Shown here: positions 34,518 through 44,987 of the stretch, piece by piece
Layout: each line of letters opens with the position of its first letter
How positions within the stretch are numbered: the first letter of the stretch is position 1
Assembly: GCA_903872155.1 (NCBI GenBank)
Contig: CAIQJP010000003.1
Coordinates: 62,001 to 126,000, forward strand
Direction of reading: 5' to 3'
Length of the DNA stretch: 64,000 nt
DNA from: an uncultured Actinomycetes bacterium
GTDB taxonomy: Bacteria > Actinomycetota > Acidimicrobiia > Acidimicrobiales > Ilumatobacteraceae
Notes under the pieces: model-generated
What the model saw: only the letters and a program-made list of their open reading frames with translations
What the model was told of the DNA's origin: nothing
The model's database searches: none
Program-made: the position numbers and the translations under genes

Positions 34518-35669
34518 ATGGATCTGTTCGAATATCAGGGCAAGCAGTACTTCGCCCGTTTCGACATCCCGGTGAGCCCGGGAGGCGCTGCTGACACTGT
34601 TGATGAAGCAGTGAAAGTTGCTGACGCATCGGGTTACCCCGTTGTTGTGAAAGCACAAGTACAAGTTGGTGGACGCGGCAAGGCTGGCGGCATCAAGTTG
34701 GCCAACAACGCTGAAGAAACTCGCTTCCACGCCAACAACATTTTGGGCATGGATATCAAGGGCCACGTTGTCAAGCGCGTGTGGGTTGAAAACGCGAGCG
34801 ACATCGACGAGGAGTACTACGCGTCATTCACGCTCGACCGAGCTGCAAAGAAGCACTTGTTGATGTTGTCAGCACAAGGCGGCGTTGAAATTGAAGAAGT
34901 CGCCGAAAAGGATCCCGATGCAATTATCAAATTGCACATTGATCCTGTTGATGGATTGTCAGCTGCTGCAGCACACAAAGCTGCAGTCGACGCAAAGATT
35001 CCGGCAAAGGCACTTGATGGTGTCGCCAAGATTTTGGTGCAGTTGTACCGTTGCTTCACCGAAGGCGACTGCGACCTTGCTGAAATTAACCCATTGATTC
35101 TGAAGCCCACCGGTGAAGTGCACGCACTTGATGCCAAGGTCAGCCTTGACGACAATGCTGACTTCCGTCATCCCGAGTGGGCCGAGTATCGCGCGACAGA
35201 AGAACTTGATTCGCGCGAACAACTCGCACGCACACACGGCTTGCAATACATCGGTCTTGACGGAACTGTTGGCATCATCGCTAACGGTGCTGGTCTGGCA
35301 ATGAGCACGCTCGACGTTGTCAATCAAGTCGGCGGAACTGCTGCCAACTTCTTAGACATCGGTGGCGGTGCTAACGCTGACGTGATGGCTGCTGCTCTCG
35401 AAGTGATCAACTTCGACGAGAAGGTCACATCAATTTTCATCAACATCTTCGGTGGAATTACTCGCGGTGAAGAAGTTGCCAAGGGAATTGTTGAAGCATT
35501 GTCACGCGTGACACTCAAGGCACCGATCGTGATTCGTCTCGACGGCACCAATGCTGAAGAAGGACGCAAGATTTTGGCCGACGCCGGAATCCCCGAGTCC
35601 ACATTGATCTCTAAGCCCACAATGCTCGAAGCTGCTCACGCCGCTGTCGCTCTCTCGAAGGGGAAGTGA
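34518..35669 (+). CDS. sucC: Succinyl-CoA synthetase, beta subunit
   Basis: A 383-aa ATP-grasp subunit that binds nucleotide and CoA in the TCA-cycle step succinyl-CoA to succinate. Family landmarks: [19 protein letters not shown] at the start, [42 protein letters not shown] and the phosphate-handling [43 protein letters not shown] ribosome site precedes the ATG. It is followed by sucD after 4 bp. Confidence 0.97.
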   Translation: MDLFEYQGKQYFARFDIPVSPGGAADTVDEAVKVADASGYPVVVKAQVQVGGRGKAGGIKLANNAEETRFHANNILGMDIKGHVVKRVWVENASDIDEEYYASFTLDRAAKKHLLMLSAQGGVEIEEVAEKDPDAIIKLHIDPVDGLSAAAAHKAAVDAKIPAKALDGVAKILVQLYRCFTEGDCDLAEINPLILKPTGEVHALDAKVSLDDNADFRHPEWAEYRATEELDSREQLARTHGLQYIGLDGTVGIIANGAGLAMSTLDVVNQVGGTAANFLDIGGGANADVMAAALEVINFDEKVTSIFINIFGGITRGEEVAKGIVEALSRVTLKAPIVIRLDGTNAEEGRKILADAGIPESTLISKPTMLEAAHAAVALSKGK

Positions 35670-35673
35670 ACCC

Positions 35674-36573
35674 ATGGCAATTTTCGTGAATCAATCAACC
35701 AAGGTCATCGTGCAAGGTCTGACCGGAGGCCAAGGCAAATACCACGGTCTGCGTAACAAGGCATACGGAACCCAAGTTGTCGGTGGAGTCACACCAGGCA
35801 AGGGCGGAACTGATGTTGAAGGCATTCCGGTTTTCAACTCGGTCGCTGAAGCGGTTGCTGCAACGGGTGCAAATGCATCGTTCATTGCTGTGCCGCCCAA
35901 AGCCGCATCGGCTGCAATCTTGGAAGCCGCAGCTGCTGGTATCGCTTTCATCGTGTGCATTACCGAAGGCATCCCCGCACAAGACGAAGCCAAAGTGTTC
36001 AACACCTTGGTACGCGATTATCCCAAGACCCGTTTGCTCGGTCCGAACTGCCCAGGCATCATCAGCCCAGGTAAGTGCAACATCGGAATCACCGCTGGCG
36101 AAATTGCTGAGCTGCCCAAGGCCGGCAAGAAAAATGTCGGCATTGTGAGCCGTTCAGGAACCCTGACCTATCAGGCCTTGTACGAACTCAAGCAGCGCGG
36201 CATTGGCGTGAGCACGTGTGTTGGTATCGGTGGCGACCCCGTACCCGGCACCAACTTCATCGATTGCTTACGTGAATTCCAGAACGATCCCGAGACCGAC
36301 GCGATCATCATGATTGGTGAAATTGGTGGATCAGCCGAAGAAGAAGCCGCTGAATTCATTAAGGCCAACGTCACCAAGCCCATGAGTGCGTACATCGCAG
36401 GTGTCACCGCTCCGGCCGGCAAGAAGATGGGCCACGCTGGCGCCATTGTTTCGGGCGGTAAAGGTACTGCTCAGGGCAAGATGGATGCATTGCGTGCTGC
36501 CGGTGTGAAGGTGGGTCTCAACCCGACCGAAGCCGGCGACTTGATGGCAGAAATCATCAAATCGATTAGCTGA
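35674..36573 (+). CDS. sucD: Succinyl-CoA synthetase, alpha subunit
   Basis: A 299-aa alpha subunit that carries the phosphohistidine and the CoA site. Landmarks: [45 protein letters not shown] and the active-site His254 in [19 protein letters not shown]. Co-translated with sucC and followed by a strong terminator. Confidence 0.97.
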   Translation: MAIFVNQSTKVIVQGLTGGQGKYHGLRNKAYGTQVVGGVTPGKGGTDVEGIPVFNSVAEAVAATGANASFIAVPPKAASAAILEAAAAGIAFIVCITEGIPAQDEAKVFNTLVRDYPKTRLLGPNCPGIISPGKCNIGITAGEIAELPKAGKKNVGIVSRSGTLTYQALYELKQRGIGVSTCVGIGGDPVPGTNFIDCLREFQNDPETDAIIMIGEIGGSAEEEAAEFIKANVTKPMSAYIAGVTAPAGKKMGHAGAIVSGGKGTAQGKMDALRAAGVKVGLNPTEAGDLMAEIIKSIS

Positions 36574-36591
36574 AACATCCAGCAAGAATTG

Positions 36592-36622
36592 AAAGAGCCC
36601 GAGGCAACGCCTCGGGCTCTTT
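36592..36622 (+). terminator. Intrinsic terminator after sucD
   Basis: A perfect 14-bp stem (36592-36605 with 36609-36622) with a 3-nt loop, flanked by A and T runs, 18 bp after the sucD stop. Works in both directions and probably also ends the convergent membrane-protein gene. Confidence 0.9.
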
Positions 36623-36654
36623 GCATTTTAGGTACGTGTTGAAAAACGGTTGCG

Positions 36655-37158
36655 TCAGTTTTGGCCGAAACCGTCTTTGATCTTGTTGACGTCGGTCAGG
36701 TCTTTCAAGTTTCCTCCACCAGCGGTGAAACTCATGATCGAGCCAGCGGCTGCAACAAGTCCAGCGAGTACTGACAAAATCATTCCGATTCCTCGTTGAA
36801 CATCAACACCCATGGCTTCGAGCTCGTTCTTTCCGTCCAGCGGATTGAAAATAATGCGAATGAGCAATAAGACCGCGGCGAGACCGTTGGCAATCACCAT
36901 CAGCATCGGCCAATTCATTTTTCCTTGCTTCATCTTTCCAGTGGCAAGCAAAACAGTCACGATTGCTGATGCCATGATCAAAATCCACGGAATTGTGCCC
37001 GTAAAGAAGAAGTCAAAAACGGAACCTCCGCTATTGCTTCCCATGCCAATTTCTCCGCCGAAATCAACTTTGACCCAACTCATAAATCCGAAAATCAAAA
37101 ATCCGAGTGCGCCTCCGACCTTGAGCCAATCTGGTGTCTTGAACTTTGAAAAATCCAT
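36655..37158 (-). CDS. Four-helix membrane protein of unknown function
   Basis: A 167-aa protein with four hydrophobic segments: LKVGGALGFLIFGFMSWV, IPWILIMASAIVTVLLA, WPMLMVIANGLAAVLLLIRI and GMILSVLAGLVAAAGSIMSF, plus a charged C-terminal tail. No catalytic or transport motif is visible. Similar small four-helix proteins are widespread in actinobacteria without assigned roles. It is monocistronic, with AGGAGC before the ATG. Confidence 0.75.
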   Translation of the reverse strand: MDFSKFKTPDWLKVGGALGFLIFGFMSWVKVDFGGEIGMGSNSGGSVFDFFFTGTIPWILIMASAIVTVLLATGKMKQGKMNWPMLMVIANGLAAVLLLIRIIFNPLDGKNELEAMGVDVQRGIGMILSVLAGLVAAAGSIMSFTAGGGNLKDLTDVNKIKDGFGQN

Positions 37159-37306
37159 TGTTTGCTCCTTTATCTAGGTAATTGATGATGCGAGTTGCCT
37201 GCGTGTCAACTCAACTGTGTCGCAACTTACCCAATTAAATAAGTGCCGTATGACAACACTTGTCATGACCTTGTTTAGATCTATTCACGACGCCTAAGGT
37301 CATGGC

Positions 37307-38815
37307 ATGCCCGCCGCCTTACTCAGTGTGTTCGACAAGACCGGAATCGTTGAATTTGCCGAGGTCTTAGCGGCGGCTGGCTGGGACCTCATTTCCAGTG
37401 GTGGAACGGCAAAAGTCCTGCAAGATAAGGGTCTGACGGTCACCGACGTCGCCGATCTCACGGGCTACCCCGCAATGTTGGGACACCGAGTCGTCACTCT
37501 TCACCCGACTGTGCACGCCGGAATATTGGCCGATCTCGATGATGCCTCACACGTGGCAGATCTCGATACCCACAACATCTCGCCGATCAGCCTTGTTGTC
37601 GTGAACCTGTACCCCTTTGACAGCAACCCAAGTATCGAACTCATCGATATCGGTGGACCCACTCTGGTGCGTGGAGCGGCCAAGAATCATGCCCATGTTG
37701 CAGTCGTTGTGCGACCAAGTGATTACTCGAGGGTCATTAATGAAATCAAGAGCACTGGTGTGGTGTCGGCCAATACTCGTCGAGACTTGGCGGCGATTGC
37801 GTTTACCGAAATTGCGCACTACGACATTGCGATTGCTGAATGGATTACCGCTCAAGATTCGGTGAATGAATCGCTACCCGAACACTTGTTGATCGGCACG
37901 TCACGAGTTCAAGAGTTGCGTTATGGAGAGAACCCGCATCAGTCAGGCGCGCGTTATCGCTTTGATGGTCAGAGCAGCTGGTGGGACACTGCCGTGCAGC
38001 ACGGTGGTAAGGAACTCAGTTATCTCAACTTGTACGACACCGAAGCTGCGTGGCGATTGGTGAATCAGTTCACTGATGCGGCGTGTGTGATTGTGAAGCA
38101 TGCCAATCCGTGCGGAGTCGCGGTTTCAGCGCAAGGTTCAATAGCCGAGGCCTATTCATTAGCCAATGCCTGCGATCCGGTGAGCGCATTCGGTGGAATC
38201 GTTGCCGCAAATCGCAACGTAACGCGTGCCATGGCCGAAGCGCTCGCCCCAGTATTTACTGAAGTTGTTGTTGCGCCATCGTTTGATGCTGATGCACTTG
38301 AAGTGTTGTTGGCCAAGAAAAACCTGCGCGTGATTTCGGCCGCCGCTCCATCGGTCCGCAAACTTGATATTCGTTCAATTGATGGCGGATTCTTGGTGCA
38401 AAACGCTGACACTGTCAATCTTGATCGCAGTACATGGAAAGTTGTGACCGAAACTCAGCCGACTGCCGAACAATGGGCCGACCTATCTTTTGCTTGGCAA
38501 GTGTGTTCGATTGTGAGTTCGAACGCCATTGTTTTCGCCAAAGATCAACAAGCATTCGGTATTGGTGCAGGTCAACAAAATCGCCTGGATTCAGCCCGAA
38601 TCGCGGCTGAACGTTCAGCTGGCCGGGCCATCGGCGGGGTATGTGCGAGCGATGCATTTTTCCCATTCCGTGATGGTCTTGATGCAACCGCTGCGGCAGG
38701 AATCAAAGCGGTCATTCAGCCAGGCGGAAGCGTGCGTGATGAAGAAGTAATCGCGGCTGCTAACGAACACGGCATCGCCATGATCTTTACTTCTGAGCGC
38801 CACTTCAAGCACTGA
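37307..38815 (+). CDS. purH: PurH: AICAR formyltransferase / IMP cyclohydrolase
   Basis: A 502-aa bifunctional enzyme for the last two steps of purine synthesis. The N-terminal cyclohydrolase domain starts LLSVFDKTGIVEFA and keeps NLYPF, IDIGG and AAKNHA. The formyltransferase domain has the catalytic KHANPCG and ends QPGGSVRDEEVIAAANEHG. One departure: the conserved RVKTLHP reads RVVTLHP, so the residue matching human ATIC Lys66 is Val63. The other cyclohydrolase residues (Tyr, Asp and second Lys) are present. Upstream lies a TGACAA-CAC-TTGTCA palindrome (37251-37265). metF follows after 26 bp, so the two may share a transcript and the folate pool. Confidence 0.95.
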   Translation: MPAALLSVFDKTGIVEFAEVLAAAGWDLISSGGTAKVLQDKGLTVTDVADLTGYPAMLGHRVVTLHPTVHAGILADLDDASHVADLDTHNISPISLVVVNLYPFDSNPSIELIDIGGPTLVRGAAKNHAHVAVVVRPSDYSRVINEIKSTGVVSANTRRDLAAIAFTEIAHYDIAIAEWITAQDSVNESLPEHLLIGTSRVQELRYGENPHQSGARYRFDGQSSWWDTAVQHGGKELSYLNLYDTEAAWRLVNQFTDAACVIVKHANPCGVAVSAQGSIAEAYSLANACDPVSAFGGIVAANRNVTRAMAEALAPVFTEVVVAPSFDADALEVLLAKKNLRVISAAAPSVRKLDIRSIDGGFLVQNADTVNLDRSTWKVVTETQPTAEQWADLSFAWQVCSIVSSNAIVFAKDQQAFGIGAGQQNRLDSARIAAERSAGRAIGGVCASDAFFPFRDGLDATAAAGIKAVIQPGGSVRDEEVIAAANEHGIAMIFTSERHFKH

Positions 38816-38841
38816 GCGGCTTTCGCCTCTAAACTTGCGAC

Positions 38842-39702
38842 ATGGCTCGAATTGCAGACCTTCTCGCCGCGGGCCGAACATTTTCATTTGAGTTCTTTCC
38901 ACCCAAGACTGATGGCGCGCAGTTGTCGTTGGGTCGAGCAATCGGTGAACTTGAACCTCTTGCTCCGAGTTTTGTCAGCGTGACGTACGGTGCGGGTGGA
39001 AGTACACGTCAACGCACTCATGCTGTGGTGTCGTGGATGCGCAAAGAAACAACTTTGACACCGATGGCGCATTTAACGTGCCAAGGCCATGTGCGCGCCG
39101 AGATTCGCGACATCCTCAATGACTACGCCGCTGATGGTGTCGAAAATATCTTGGCTCTTGGGGGAGACGTGCCCACCGATGGTGAACCCGCGCCAAGCGA
39201 TTACACCTTCGCCAGTGAACTTCTTGAAGATGTGGTGGCCGATGGACGTTTTTCAGTTGGAGTTGCGGCCCACCCCGAACTTCATCCGCGGTCACCAGAT
39301 CGCGCAACCGATCGTAAGTACTTGGCAGCCAAGTTGTCGCGAGCCGATTTTGCAATCACTCAGTTTTTCTTTGATCTTGATGTGTACGTGCAAATGGTCA
39401 ACGAACTTGCCGATCTAGGTGTCACCAAACCGATTTTGCCGGGCATCATGCCCGTCACCAACAAGAATCAGATTCGTCGCATGGCCGAACTATCGGGTGC
39501 AGCCTTTCCAGCATGGCTGGCCGAACGACTTGATCGCACCGATGATGCCGAAGAAATTCGTCGCATTGGTGTAGATGCCGCGACTGAATTGTGTCAAGGG
39601 CTTCTCGATGCAGGTGCTCCAGGGCTGCACTTTTACACGATGAATCGCAGCACCGCGACGAGCGAAATTTACGCAAATCTCGGTTTGTCGCCAACTCGCT
39701 GA
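38842..39702 (+). CDS. metF: Methylenetetrahydrofolate reductase
   Basis: A 286-aa flavoenzyme that reduces 5,10-methylene-THF to 5-methyl-THF for methionine synthesis. Landmarks: FSFEFFPPKT near the start, FVSVTYGAGGSTR, AHLTCQGH, ILALGGDVP, KLSRADFAITQFFFD and LPGIMPVTNKNQI. Length and motif order match the bacterial MetF family. It sits between purH and an aldehyde dehydrogenase gene. Confidence 0.95.
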   Translation: MARIADLLAAGRTFSFEFFPPKTDGAQLSLGRAIGELEPLAPSFVSVTYGAGGSTRQRTHAVVSWMRKETTLTPMAHLTCQGHVRAEIRDILNDYAADGVENILALGGDVPTDGEPAPSDYTFASELLEDVVADGRFSVGVAAHPELHPRSPDRATDRKYLAAKLSRADFAITQFFFDLDVYVQMVNELADLGVTKPILPGIMPVTNKNQIRRMAELSGAAFPAWLAERLDRTDDAEEIRRIGVDAATELCQGLLDAGAPGLHFYTMNRSTATSEIYANLGLSPTR

Positions 39703-39736
39703 GACACAGCGACCCGCTTGCGCCTAGCGTGTAAGC

Positions 39737-41164
39737 ATGATCACTTACGACAAGATTTATATCAACGGTGCCTGGGTTCCTTCCGAAGGCAAGGGCGTTC
39801 TTGAAGTCACCAACTCGGCGACTGAAGAAATCATTGCCACAATCCCCGACGGAACAACAGGCGACGTTGACAAGGCTGTTGCTGCAGCAAAGGCTGCGTT
39901 TGAGGGTTGGAGCGCATTACCAAGCGAAAAGCGCGCCGAGTACTTGATGAAGATTCACGCCGGACTCGAAGCTCGCACGCAAGAAATTGCTGAGGCAGTT
40001 GCTCGCGAAGTTGGTATGCCCGTCGGTATGGCAACCATGATCCAGGTCGGCTTGCCTAAGGGCAACTTCGCAATCACCGCTGGTCTCTTGGGTACTTATA
40101 AGTTTGAAGAAGAAATCGGCAACTCAATCGTTGTGCGCGAACCATTTGGTGTTGTTGGCTGTATTTCACCCTGGAACTATCCGTTGCACCAGATCGCGCT
40201 CAAGGTTGCACCGGCACTTGCTGCTGGCAACACCGTTGTGGTGAAGCCATCAGAAGTTGCACCAATCAACGCGTTTATCTTGGCCGAAATTGTTCACGAC
40301 GCTGGCCTGCCTGCAGGTGTGTTCAACTTGGTCACTGGTGTTGGCCCTGTTGTCGGTGAAGCAATTGCTGCCCACCCCGACGTTGACATGGTGAGCTTCA
40401 CCGGTTCAACTCGCGCCGGAAAGCGCGTTGCCGAAGTTGCTTCGCAAAATGTGAAAAAGGTGTCGCTTGAACTGGGTGGCAAGAGCCCCAACGTGATTCT
40501 TGATGACCTCGACGACGAAGGTTTCACCAAGGCGGTTGCCGCTGGTGTTGGCAAGTGCTTCTTGAACTCAGGCCAAACCTGTACTGCACTGACTCGCATG
40601 TTGGTTCCTCGTACTCGCTTGGCGCAGGCTGAGCAGATTGCAGCAGCCGCTGCATCAAAGTTCACCGTCGGTGACCCCTTCGATCCGGCATCGCGCCTTG
40701 GACCATTGGTGTCGGCTGTTCAGCGTGATCGTGTCCGTGGATTCATCCAGACTGGTATCGACGAAGGCGCGACTTTGGTGACTGGCGGAACCGCCAGCCC
40801 CGAGGGGCTCACTGCTGGTTTCTTTGTGCAACCCACAATTTTCTCGAATGTCACGCCCGATATGACGATCGCCCGCGAAGAGATTTTCGGACCAGTTCTG
40901 TCGATCATCCCGTACGACACCGAAGAAGATGCCATTCGCATTGCCAATGACACTGTGTACGGCCTCGCCGCTGGTGTGTGGAGTGCGACGCCCGAGCATG
41001 CCAAGCAGGTCGCCCGTCGCCTGAAGGCTGGCCAGGTTGAGGTCAATGGCGGCTCGTTTAACCCTGCAGCCCCCTTTGGCGGCTACAAGCAGAGCGGACT
41101 CGGACGTGAAGCCGGAAAATTCGGTTTGGAAGAGTTCTGCGAAGTGAAGTCAATGCAACTCTGA
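39737..41164 (+). CDS. NAD(P)-dependent aldehyde dehydrogenase
   Basis: A 475-aa aldehyde dehydrogenase with all core motifs: [40 protein letters not shown], the general base Glu245 in LELGGKSPN and the nucleophile Cys282 in [11 protein letters not shown], then [10 protein letters not shown] and the C-terminal [20 protein letters not shown]. It oxidises an aldehyde to the acid. Substrate is not fixed by sequence; relatives act on aliphatic and betaine-type aldehydes. Confidence 0.9.
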   Translation: MITYDKIYINGAWVPSEGKGVLEVTNSATEEIIATIPDGTTGDVDKAVAAAKAAFEGWSALPSEKRAEYLMKIHAGLEARTQEIAEAVAREVGMPVGMATMIQVGLPKGNFAITAGLLGTYKFEEEIGNSIVVREPFGVVGCISPWNYPLHQIALKVAPALAAGNTVVVKPSEVAPINAFILAEIVHDAGLPAGVFNLVTGVGPVVGEAIAAHPDVDMVSFTGSTRAGKRVAEVASQNVKKVSLELGGKSPNVILDDLDDEGFTKAVAAGVGKCFLNSGQTCTALTRMLVPRTRLAQAEQIAAAAASKFTVGDPFDPASRLGPLVSAVQRDRVRGFIQTGIDEGATLVTGGTASPEGLTAGFFVQPTIFSNVTPDMTIAREEIFGPVLSIIPYDTEEDAIRIANDTVYGLAAGVWSATPEHAKQVARRLKAGQVEVNGGSFNPAAPFGGYKQSGLGREAGKFGLEEFCEVKSMQL

Positions 41165-41186
41165 TTCACGGCAGACTTGGGGATTA

Positions 41187-43169
41187 ATGGCCCCGACAAC
41201 TGAGACCTCTCGATCACAACAGATCAGTCGTGTGCCGTACCTTCCCGGCCTCGACGGTTTGCGTGCCCTGGCTGTTCTTGCCGTCATTATTTATCACGCC
41301 AACTCAACATGGTTGCCGGGCGGCTACTTGGGTGTCGAAGTCTTCTTTGTGATTAGTGGCTATCTCATTACGTTGCTTTTGGTTGCTGAAGAAGAACGTA
41401 CGGGTGCGATTAGTTTGCGCGAGTTCTGGGCGCGTCGGGCGCGACGTCTGTTGCCAGCGTTGTTCACCATGTTGGTTCTGCTCATCATGTGGACCTCAAT
41501 TCGTGAACGCGATTCTTTAGGTGCGTTACGCGGCGATGTTGTAGCTGGCGCGCTTTACGGTTCGAACTGGTTCCAAGTGTGGGTGGGTGCTGGTTACACG
41601 GCGGCTAATGATTTTGCTCCATTGCGCCACTTGTGGTCACTCGCAGTAGAAGAACAGTTCTACTTATTGTGGCCCGTCGTTATGTTGGTGATTTTGCGAC
41701 TTGGTCGCGATCGATTACCACGCGTCGCGATGTGGTTTTTTGGTGTCGCAGCAGGCATTGCTGGTTTCGTCGCTCTTGTGATGCCGACTGGTCGTATTGG
41801 TGAAAGTTGTACATCAACCCCGAACGCATTTTGGGAATTGGGCAATCGTTGTATCAGCAAGGTTGATCTCTTGTATTTGTCAACACCCACGCGAGCGATC
41901 GGTCTGTTACTTGGTGCAGCGCTCGCAATCGTGTGGCGACCGTATGCATTGTTGCGCGGCCCGATGAAACGCAAAGGTCCAATGATGGATCCGGTGGCCA
42001 TTATCGGCCTGGGTTTATTGGGCTTTTTGATCTGGAAGGTTCACATTGTTCACCTCGTGGGTGAAGATGGTTTACACGCCGACCCATGGTTGTTCCGTGG
42101 CGGTTTATTCTTAACGGGCATTGCTACGTTGATGGTGATTTCGGCGATCGCTCACCAAAAGGCATTCACAGGTCGAGTACTTGGCAATGTGGTTTTACGC
42201 ACCATTGGTGAGCGTTCGTATGGCTTGTACTTGTATCACTGGCCGGTGTTTCAAGCGTTACGACATGAAACCGGAATCGCGCTCAAGCCGCATGAATTTA
42301 TTGCCGCACTCTTAGTCACTGCCGCAATTACCGAGTTCTCGTATCGCTATGTTGAATTACCAATCCGCGAGCGCCGACTTAAGGAATCAATTCAATCTCT
42401 CTTGCGCAGCGGGCCTGGCGAATTGCGTCGTCGCGGGTCGTTTGGTCTGATCATTTCATGTTCGATTGCGTTGCCGGTTTTTGCAGTCTTTAGCTTGGCG
42501 ACTGCTGATTACAAAGCAAATGATGTGCAAGCGGCGCTTGATGCCGGCGAAGGTTCGGTCACTGACGTGCTCGGCAATTTGACTTCGTCTACGACGCCGT
42601 CATCGGTACCTGAGGCAATAGCAGTGCCAACAGCAAGTGATGCTCCAACGACAACTGCTGCACCGACAACAACCACAACGTATGTGCCGCCGCATTACGA
42701 CGTGTTCGCGCTCGGTGATTCGGTCATGAAAGGTGCAGCGCCAGCTTTGGCCGATTTGGGCATTGTTGTTGACGCAGTGCAAGATCGCCAAGGAAAAATG
42801 GGCGCCGATATTTTCGTGCAGCTGAAAGAACTTGGTGTCACGATGGACGCGGCTGTGGTGCACCTTGGCACCAATGGCCCGATGAGCCAAGAAACTCTCG
42901 ACACCATGATGCAGGCACTGAGTGAAGTGCCACGAGTAGTCGTGTTAACCAGTAAGGCGTACCGCGATTGGACCGATGCGAATAACGAAAAGATTCGGGC
43001 CTTGCCAGCGACGTATCCAAATGTCACGGTGCTTGATTGGCAGTTAGTTGCGACGCTATGTCCTGGCAATTGTTTGACGGCCGACGGCATCCATCTTGAA
43101 CGCGACGGAATGAAGTACTACGCCGAGGAAATCTGGAAAGCCCTTGGGCGCGAAATCGTGTCAAATTAG
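41187..43169 (+). CDS. Membrane O-acyltransferase (AT3) fused to an SGNH domain
   Basis: A 660-aa protein of the OafA/YrhL type. Residues 15-400 form the acyltransferase-3 domain: PYLPGLDGLRALAVLAVIIYHA with the catalytic-type His, YLGVEVFFVISGYLI, RRARRLLPA and LRHLWSLAVEEQFYLLWP, with about 10 membrane helices. A Thr/Pro linker (about 470-500) leads to an extracytoplasmic SGNH domain with Ser512 in GDSV, the Asn in HLGTNG and Asp633/His636 in DGIH, so the full triad is present. Such proteins O-acetylate cell-surface glycans. The ALDH gene ends 22 bp upstream. Confidence 0.9.
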   Translation: MAPTTETSRSQQISRVPYLPGLDGLRALAVLAVIIYHANSTWLPGGYLGVEVFFVISGYLITLLLVAEEERTGAISLREFWARRARRLLPALFTMLVLLIMWTSIRERDSLGALRGDVVAGALYGSNWFQVWVGAGYTAANDFAPLRHLWSLAVEEQFYLLWPVVMLVILRLGRDRLPRVAMWFFGVAAGIAGFVALVMPTGRIGESCTSTPNAFWELGNRCISKVDLLYLSTPTRAIGLLLGAALAIVWRPYALLRGPMKRKGPMMDPVAIIGLGLLGFLIWKVHIVHLVGEDGLHADPWLFRGGLFLTGIATLMVISAIAHQKAFTGRVLGNVVLRTIGERSYGLYLYHWPVFQALRHETGIALKPHEFIAALLVTAAITEFSYRYVELPIRERRLKESIQSLLRSGPGELRRRGSFGLIISCSIALPVFAVFSLATADYKANDVQAALDAGEGSVTDVLGNLTSSTTPSSVPEAIAVPTASDAPTTTAAPTTTTTYVPPHYDVFALGDSVMKGAAPALADLGIVVDAVQDRQGKMGADIFVQLKELGVTMDAAVVHLGTNGPMSQETLDTMMQALSEVPRVVVLTSKAYRDWTDANNEKIRALPATYPNVTVLDWQLVATLCPGNCLTADGIHLERDGMKYYAEEIWKALGREIVSN

Positions 43170-43246
43170 GCACTTTTCACGCCCATCACATTCATTTTTC
43201 TCGCTGAGTTTTCAGGTTTCGGGCTCAGGCGACATACGATCTAGGC

Positions 43247-44239
43247 ATGACTTCTAAAACTCCCGTTCGCGTTGCCGTCACTGGTGCTGCTGGCCAAATT
43301 GGTTACAGTCTCCTCTTCCGTATTGCCTCAGGTGCCATGCTCGGACCCGATACCCCGGTCATCTTGCAGCTCCTCGAAATCACGCCGGCCCTCAAGGCTC
43401 TTGAAGGCGTGAAAATGGAACTTGACGACTGTGCATTCCCATTGCTGGCCGGAATTGTCGGCACCGATGACGCTGATGTTGCCTTTGGCGACGCCGATGT
43501 TGCTTTGCTCGTGGGCGCCATGCCCCGCAAAGCCGGAATGGAGCGCGCCGACCTCTTGAGCGCGAACGGTGGCATCTTCAAGCCGCAAGGTGAAGCCTTG
43601 TCACGTTCAGCCAAGCGCGACATCAAGGTGCTTGTTGTCGGTAACCCCGCCAACACCAATGCCTTGATTGCTCAGCAGAACGCCAAAGATCTCGATCCGG
43701 GCCGCTTCACCGCGATGACTCGTCTCGACCACAACCGTGCCGTGAGCCAGATTGCCCAGAAGCTTGGCGCAACAGTTTCAGATGTCAAGAAGATGACCAT
43801 CTGGGGCAACCACTCAACAACGCAGTATCCCGATTTGTTCCATTGCGAAGTTGGCGGCAAGAACGCCTACCAGGCAGTGAACGATCACGCGTGGGTTGAC
43901 TCAACCTTCATTCCAACAGTTGCTAAGCGCGGCGCGGCAATCATCGAAGCTCGTGGAGCATCGTCGGCAGCATCAGCAGCCAACGCAGCAATCGATCACG
44001 TACGCAGCTGGGCTCTCGGCACTGCACCTGGCGACTGGGTCTCGATGGCTATTCCGAGCGACGGCAGCTACGGCGTGCCCGCAGGTTTGATCTCGAGCTT
44101 CCCGTGCGTGTGCAAGGACGGCAAGTACGAAATCGTTCAGGGTCTCGACATCGACGCATACAGCCGCGGCAAGATCGATGCATCGACGGCTGAACTTGCC
44201 GAAGAGCGCGACGCCGTTCGCGAACTGGGTCTGATCTAG
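43247..44239 (+). CDS. mdh: Malate dehydrogenase
   Basis: A 330-aa NAD-dependent malate dehydrogenase of the cytosolic/actinobacterial type. Landmarks: [21 protein letters not shown] (NAD loop), [17 protein letters not shown] (substrate Arg), [19 protein letters not shown] and the catalytic His in [11 protein letters not shown]. Ends tail to tail with deoD; the two stops share the palindrome CTAG. Confidence 0.96.
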   Translation: MTSKTPVRVAVTGAAGQIGYSLLFRIASGAMLGPDTPVILQLLEITPALKALEGVKMELDDCAFPLLAGIVGTDDADVAFGDADVALLVGAMPRKAGMERADLLSANGGIFKPQGEALSRSAKRDIKVLVVGNPANTNALIAQQNAKDLDPGRFTAMTRLDHNRAVSQIAQKLGATVSDVKKMTIWGNHSTTQYPDLFHCEVGGKNAYQAVNDHAWVDSTFIPTVAKRGAAIIEARGASSAASAANAAIDHVRSWALGTAPGDWVSMAIPSDGSYGVPAGLISSFPCVCKDGKYEIVQGLDIDAYSRGKIDASTAELAEERDAVRELGLI

Positions 44240-44952
44240 CTAACGGCGACTTGGCAGGCGATGCGCATCATTTGATCGACGCCTTTTTTCAAGTCTTCGT
44301 CAGAAATTCGTTCGACATTGCCGCCGTCAGGATCAATGACGTCGCTAACAGTCATGATTGCTAAGGCTTCAATTCCTTTGAGCGTGGCGATGGTGTACAT
44401 CATCGATGCTTCCATCTCGACGCCCAAATGTCCGAGACGACGCCACATACCAAAGGTGTTGGGATCTGGGTCGTAGAACAAGCCACTTGTCACGATTGGT
44501 CCGACAAACACGCGGTCACTCACGGCACGGCTGAGACGAGCAGCTTCTTCAACTAACGAGAATGTTGCCGTTGGTGCAAAACCAGGCATGCCGCAATAGC
44601 GAATGGGAGTTTGATCGTCAGCCGACGCACTGATTGCAATCACGGTGTCGGCCATGCGTAGGTGTTTTTGTAATCCGCCGCACGTACCAACTCGAACGAG
44701 TCGCTTGGCCCCAAGCATGCATAGTTCTTCAAACACGATTCCCGCGCTCGGCGCGCCCATACCGGTCGTTTGCACGCTGATGGGCTTGCCCTCAAAAGTG
44801 CCGGTGTAGCCCAACATGCCGCGTTCTTCGTTCACTAGACGGGCGCCCGGATCAAAGAAAGTTTCGGCGATGTACTTGGCGCGGCGGGGGTCACCAGGGC
44901 ACAAAACAGCGGGGGCGTAGTCGCCTGGTTCGGCTCGTAAATGAATGGGCAT
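44236..44952 (-). CDS. deoD: Purine nucleoside phosphorylase, DeoD type
   Basis: A 238-aa hexameric-type nucleoside phosphorylase that splits purine nucleosides with phosphate. Landmarks: [17 protein letters not shown] (phosphate site), GTCGGLQ, FDP and [13 protein letters not shown] (ribose and base contacts), with [14 protein letters not shown] covering the catalytic Asp. It could use nucleosides brought in by the BMP-type importer, although the two loci are over 20 kb apart. Confidence 0.9.
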   Translation of the reverse strand: MPIHLRAEPGDYAPAVLCPGDPRRAKYIAETFFDPGARLVNEERGMLGYTGTFEGKPISVQTTGMGAPSAGIVFEELCMLGAKRLVRVGTCGGLQKHLRMADTVIAISASADDQTPIRYCGMPGFAPTATFSLVEEAARLSRAVSDRVFVGPIVTSGLFYDPDPNTFGMWRRLGHLGVEMEASMMYTIATLKGIEALAIMTVSDVIDPDGGNVERISDEDLKKGVDQMMRIACQVAVS

Positions 44953-44987
44953 GTTTTCAGCGTAGGCGAGTCAGTTACTCTCATACT

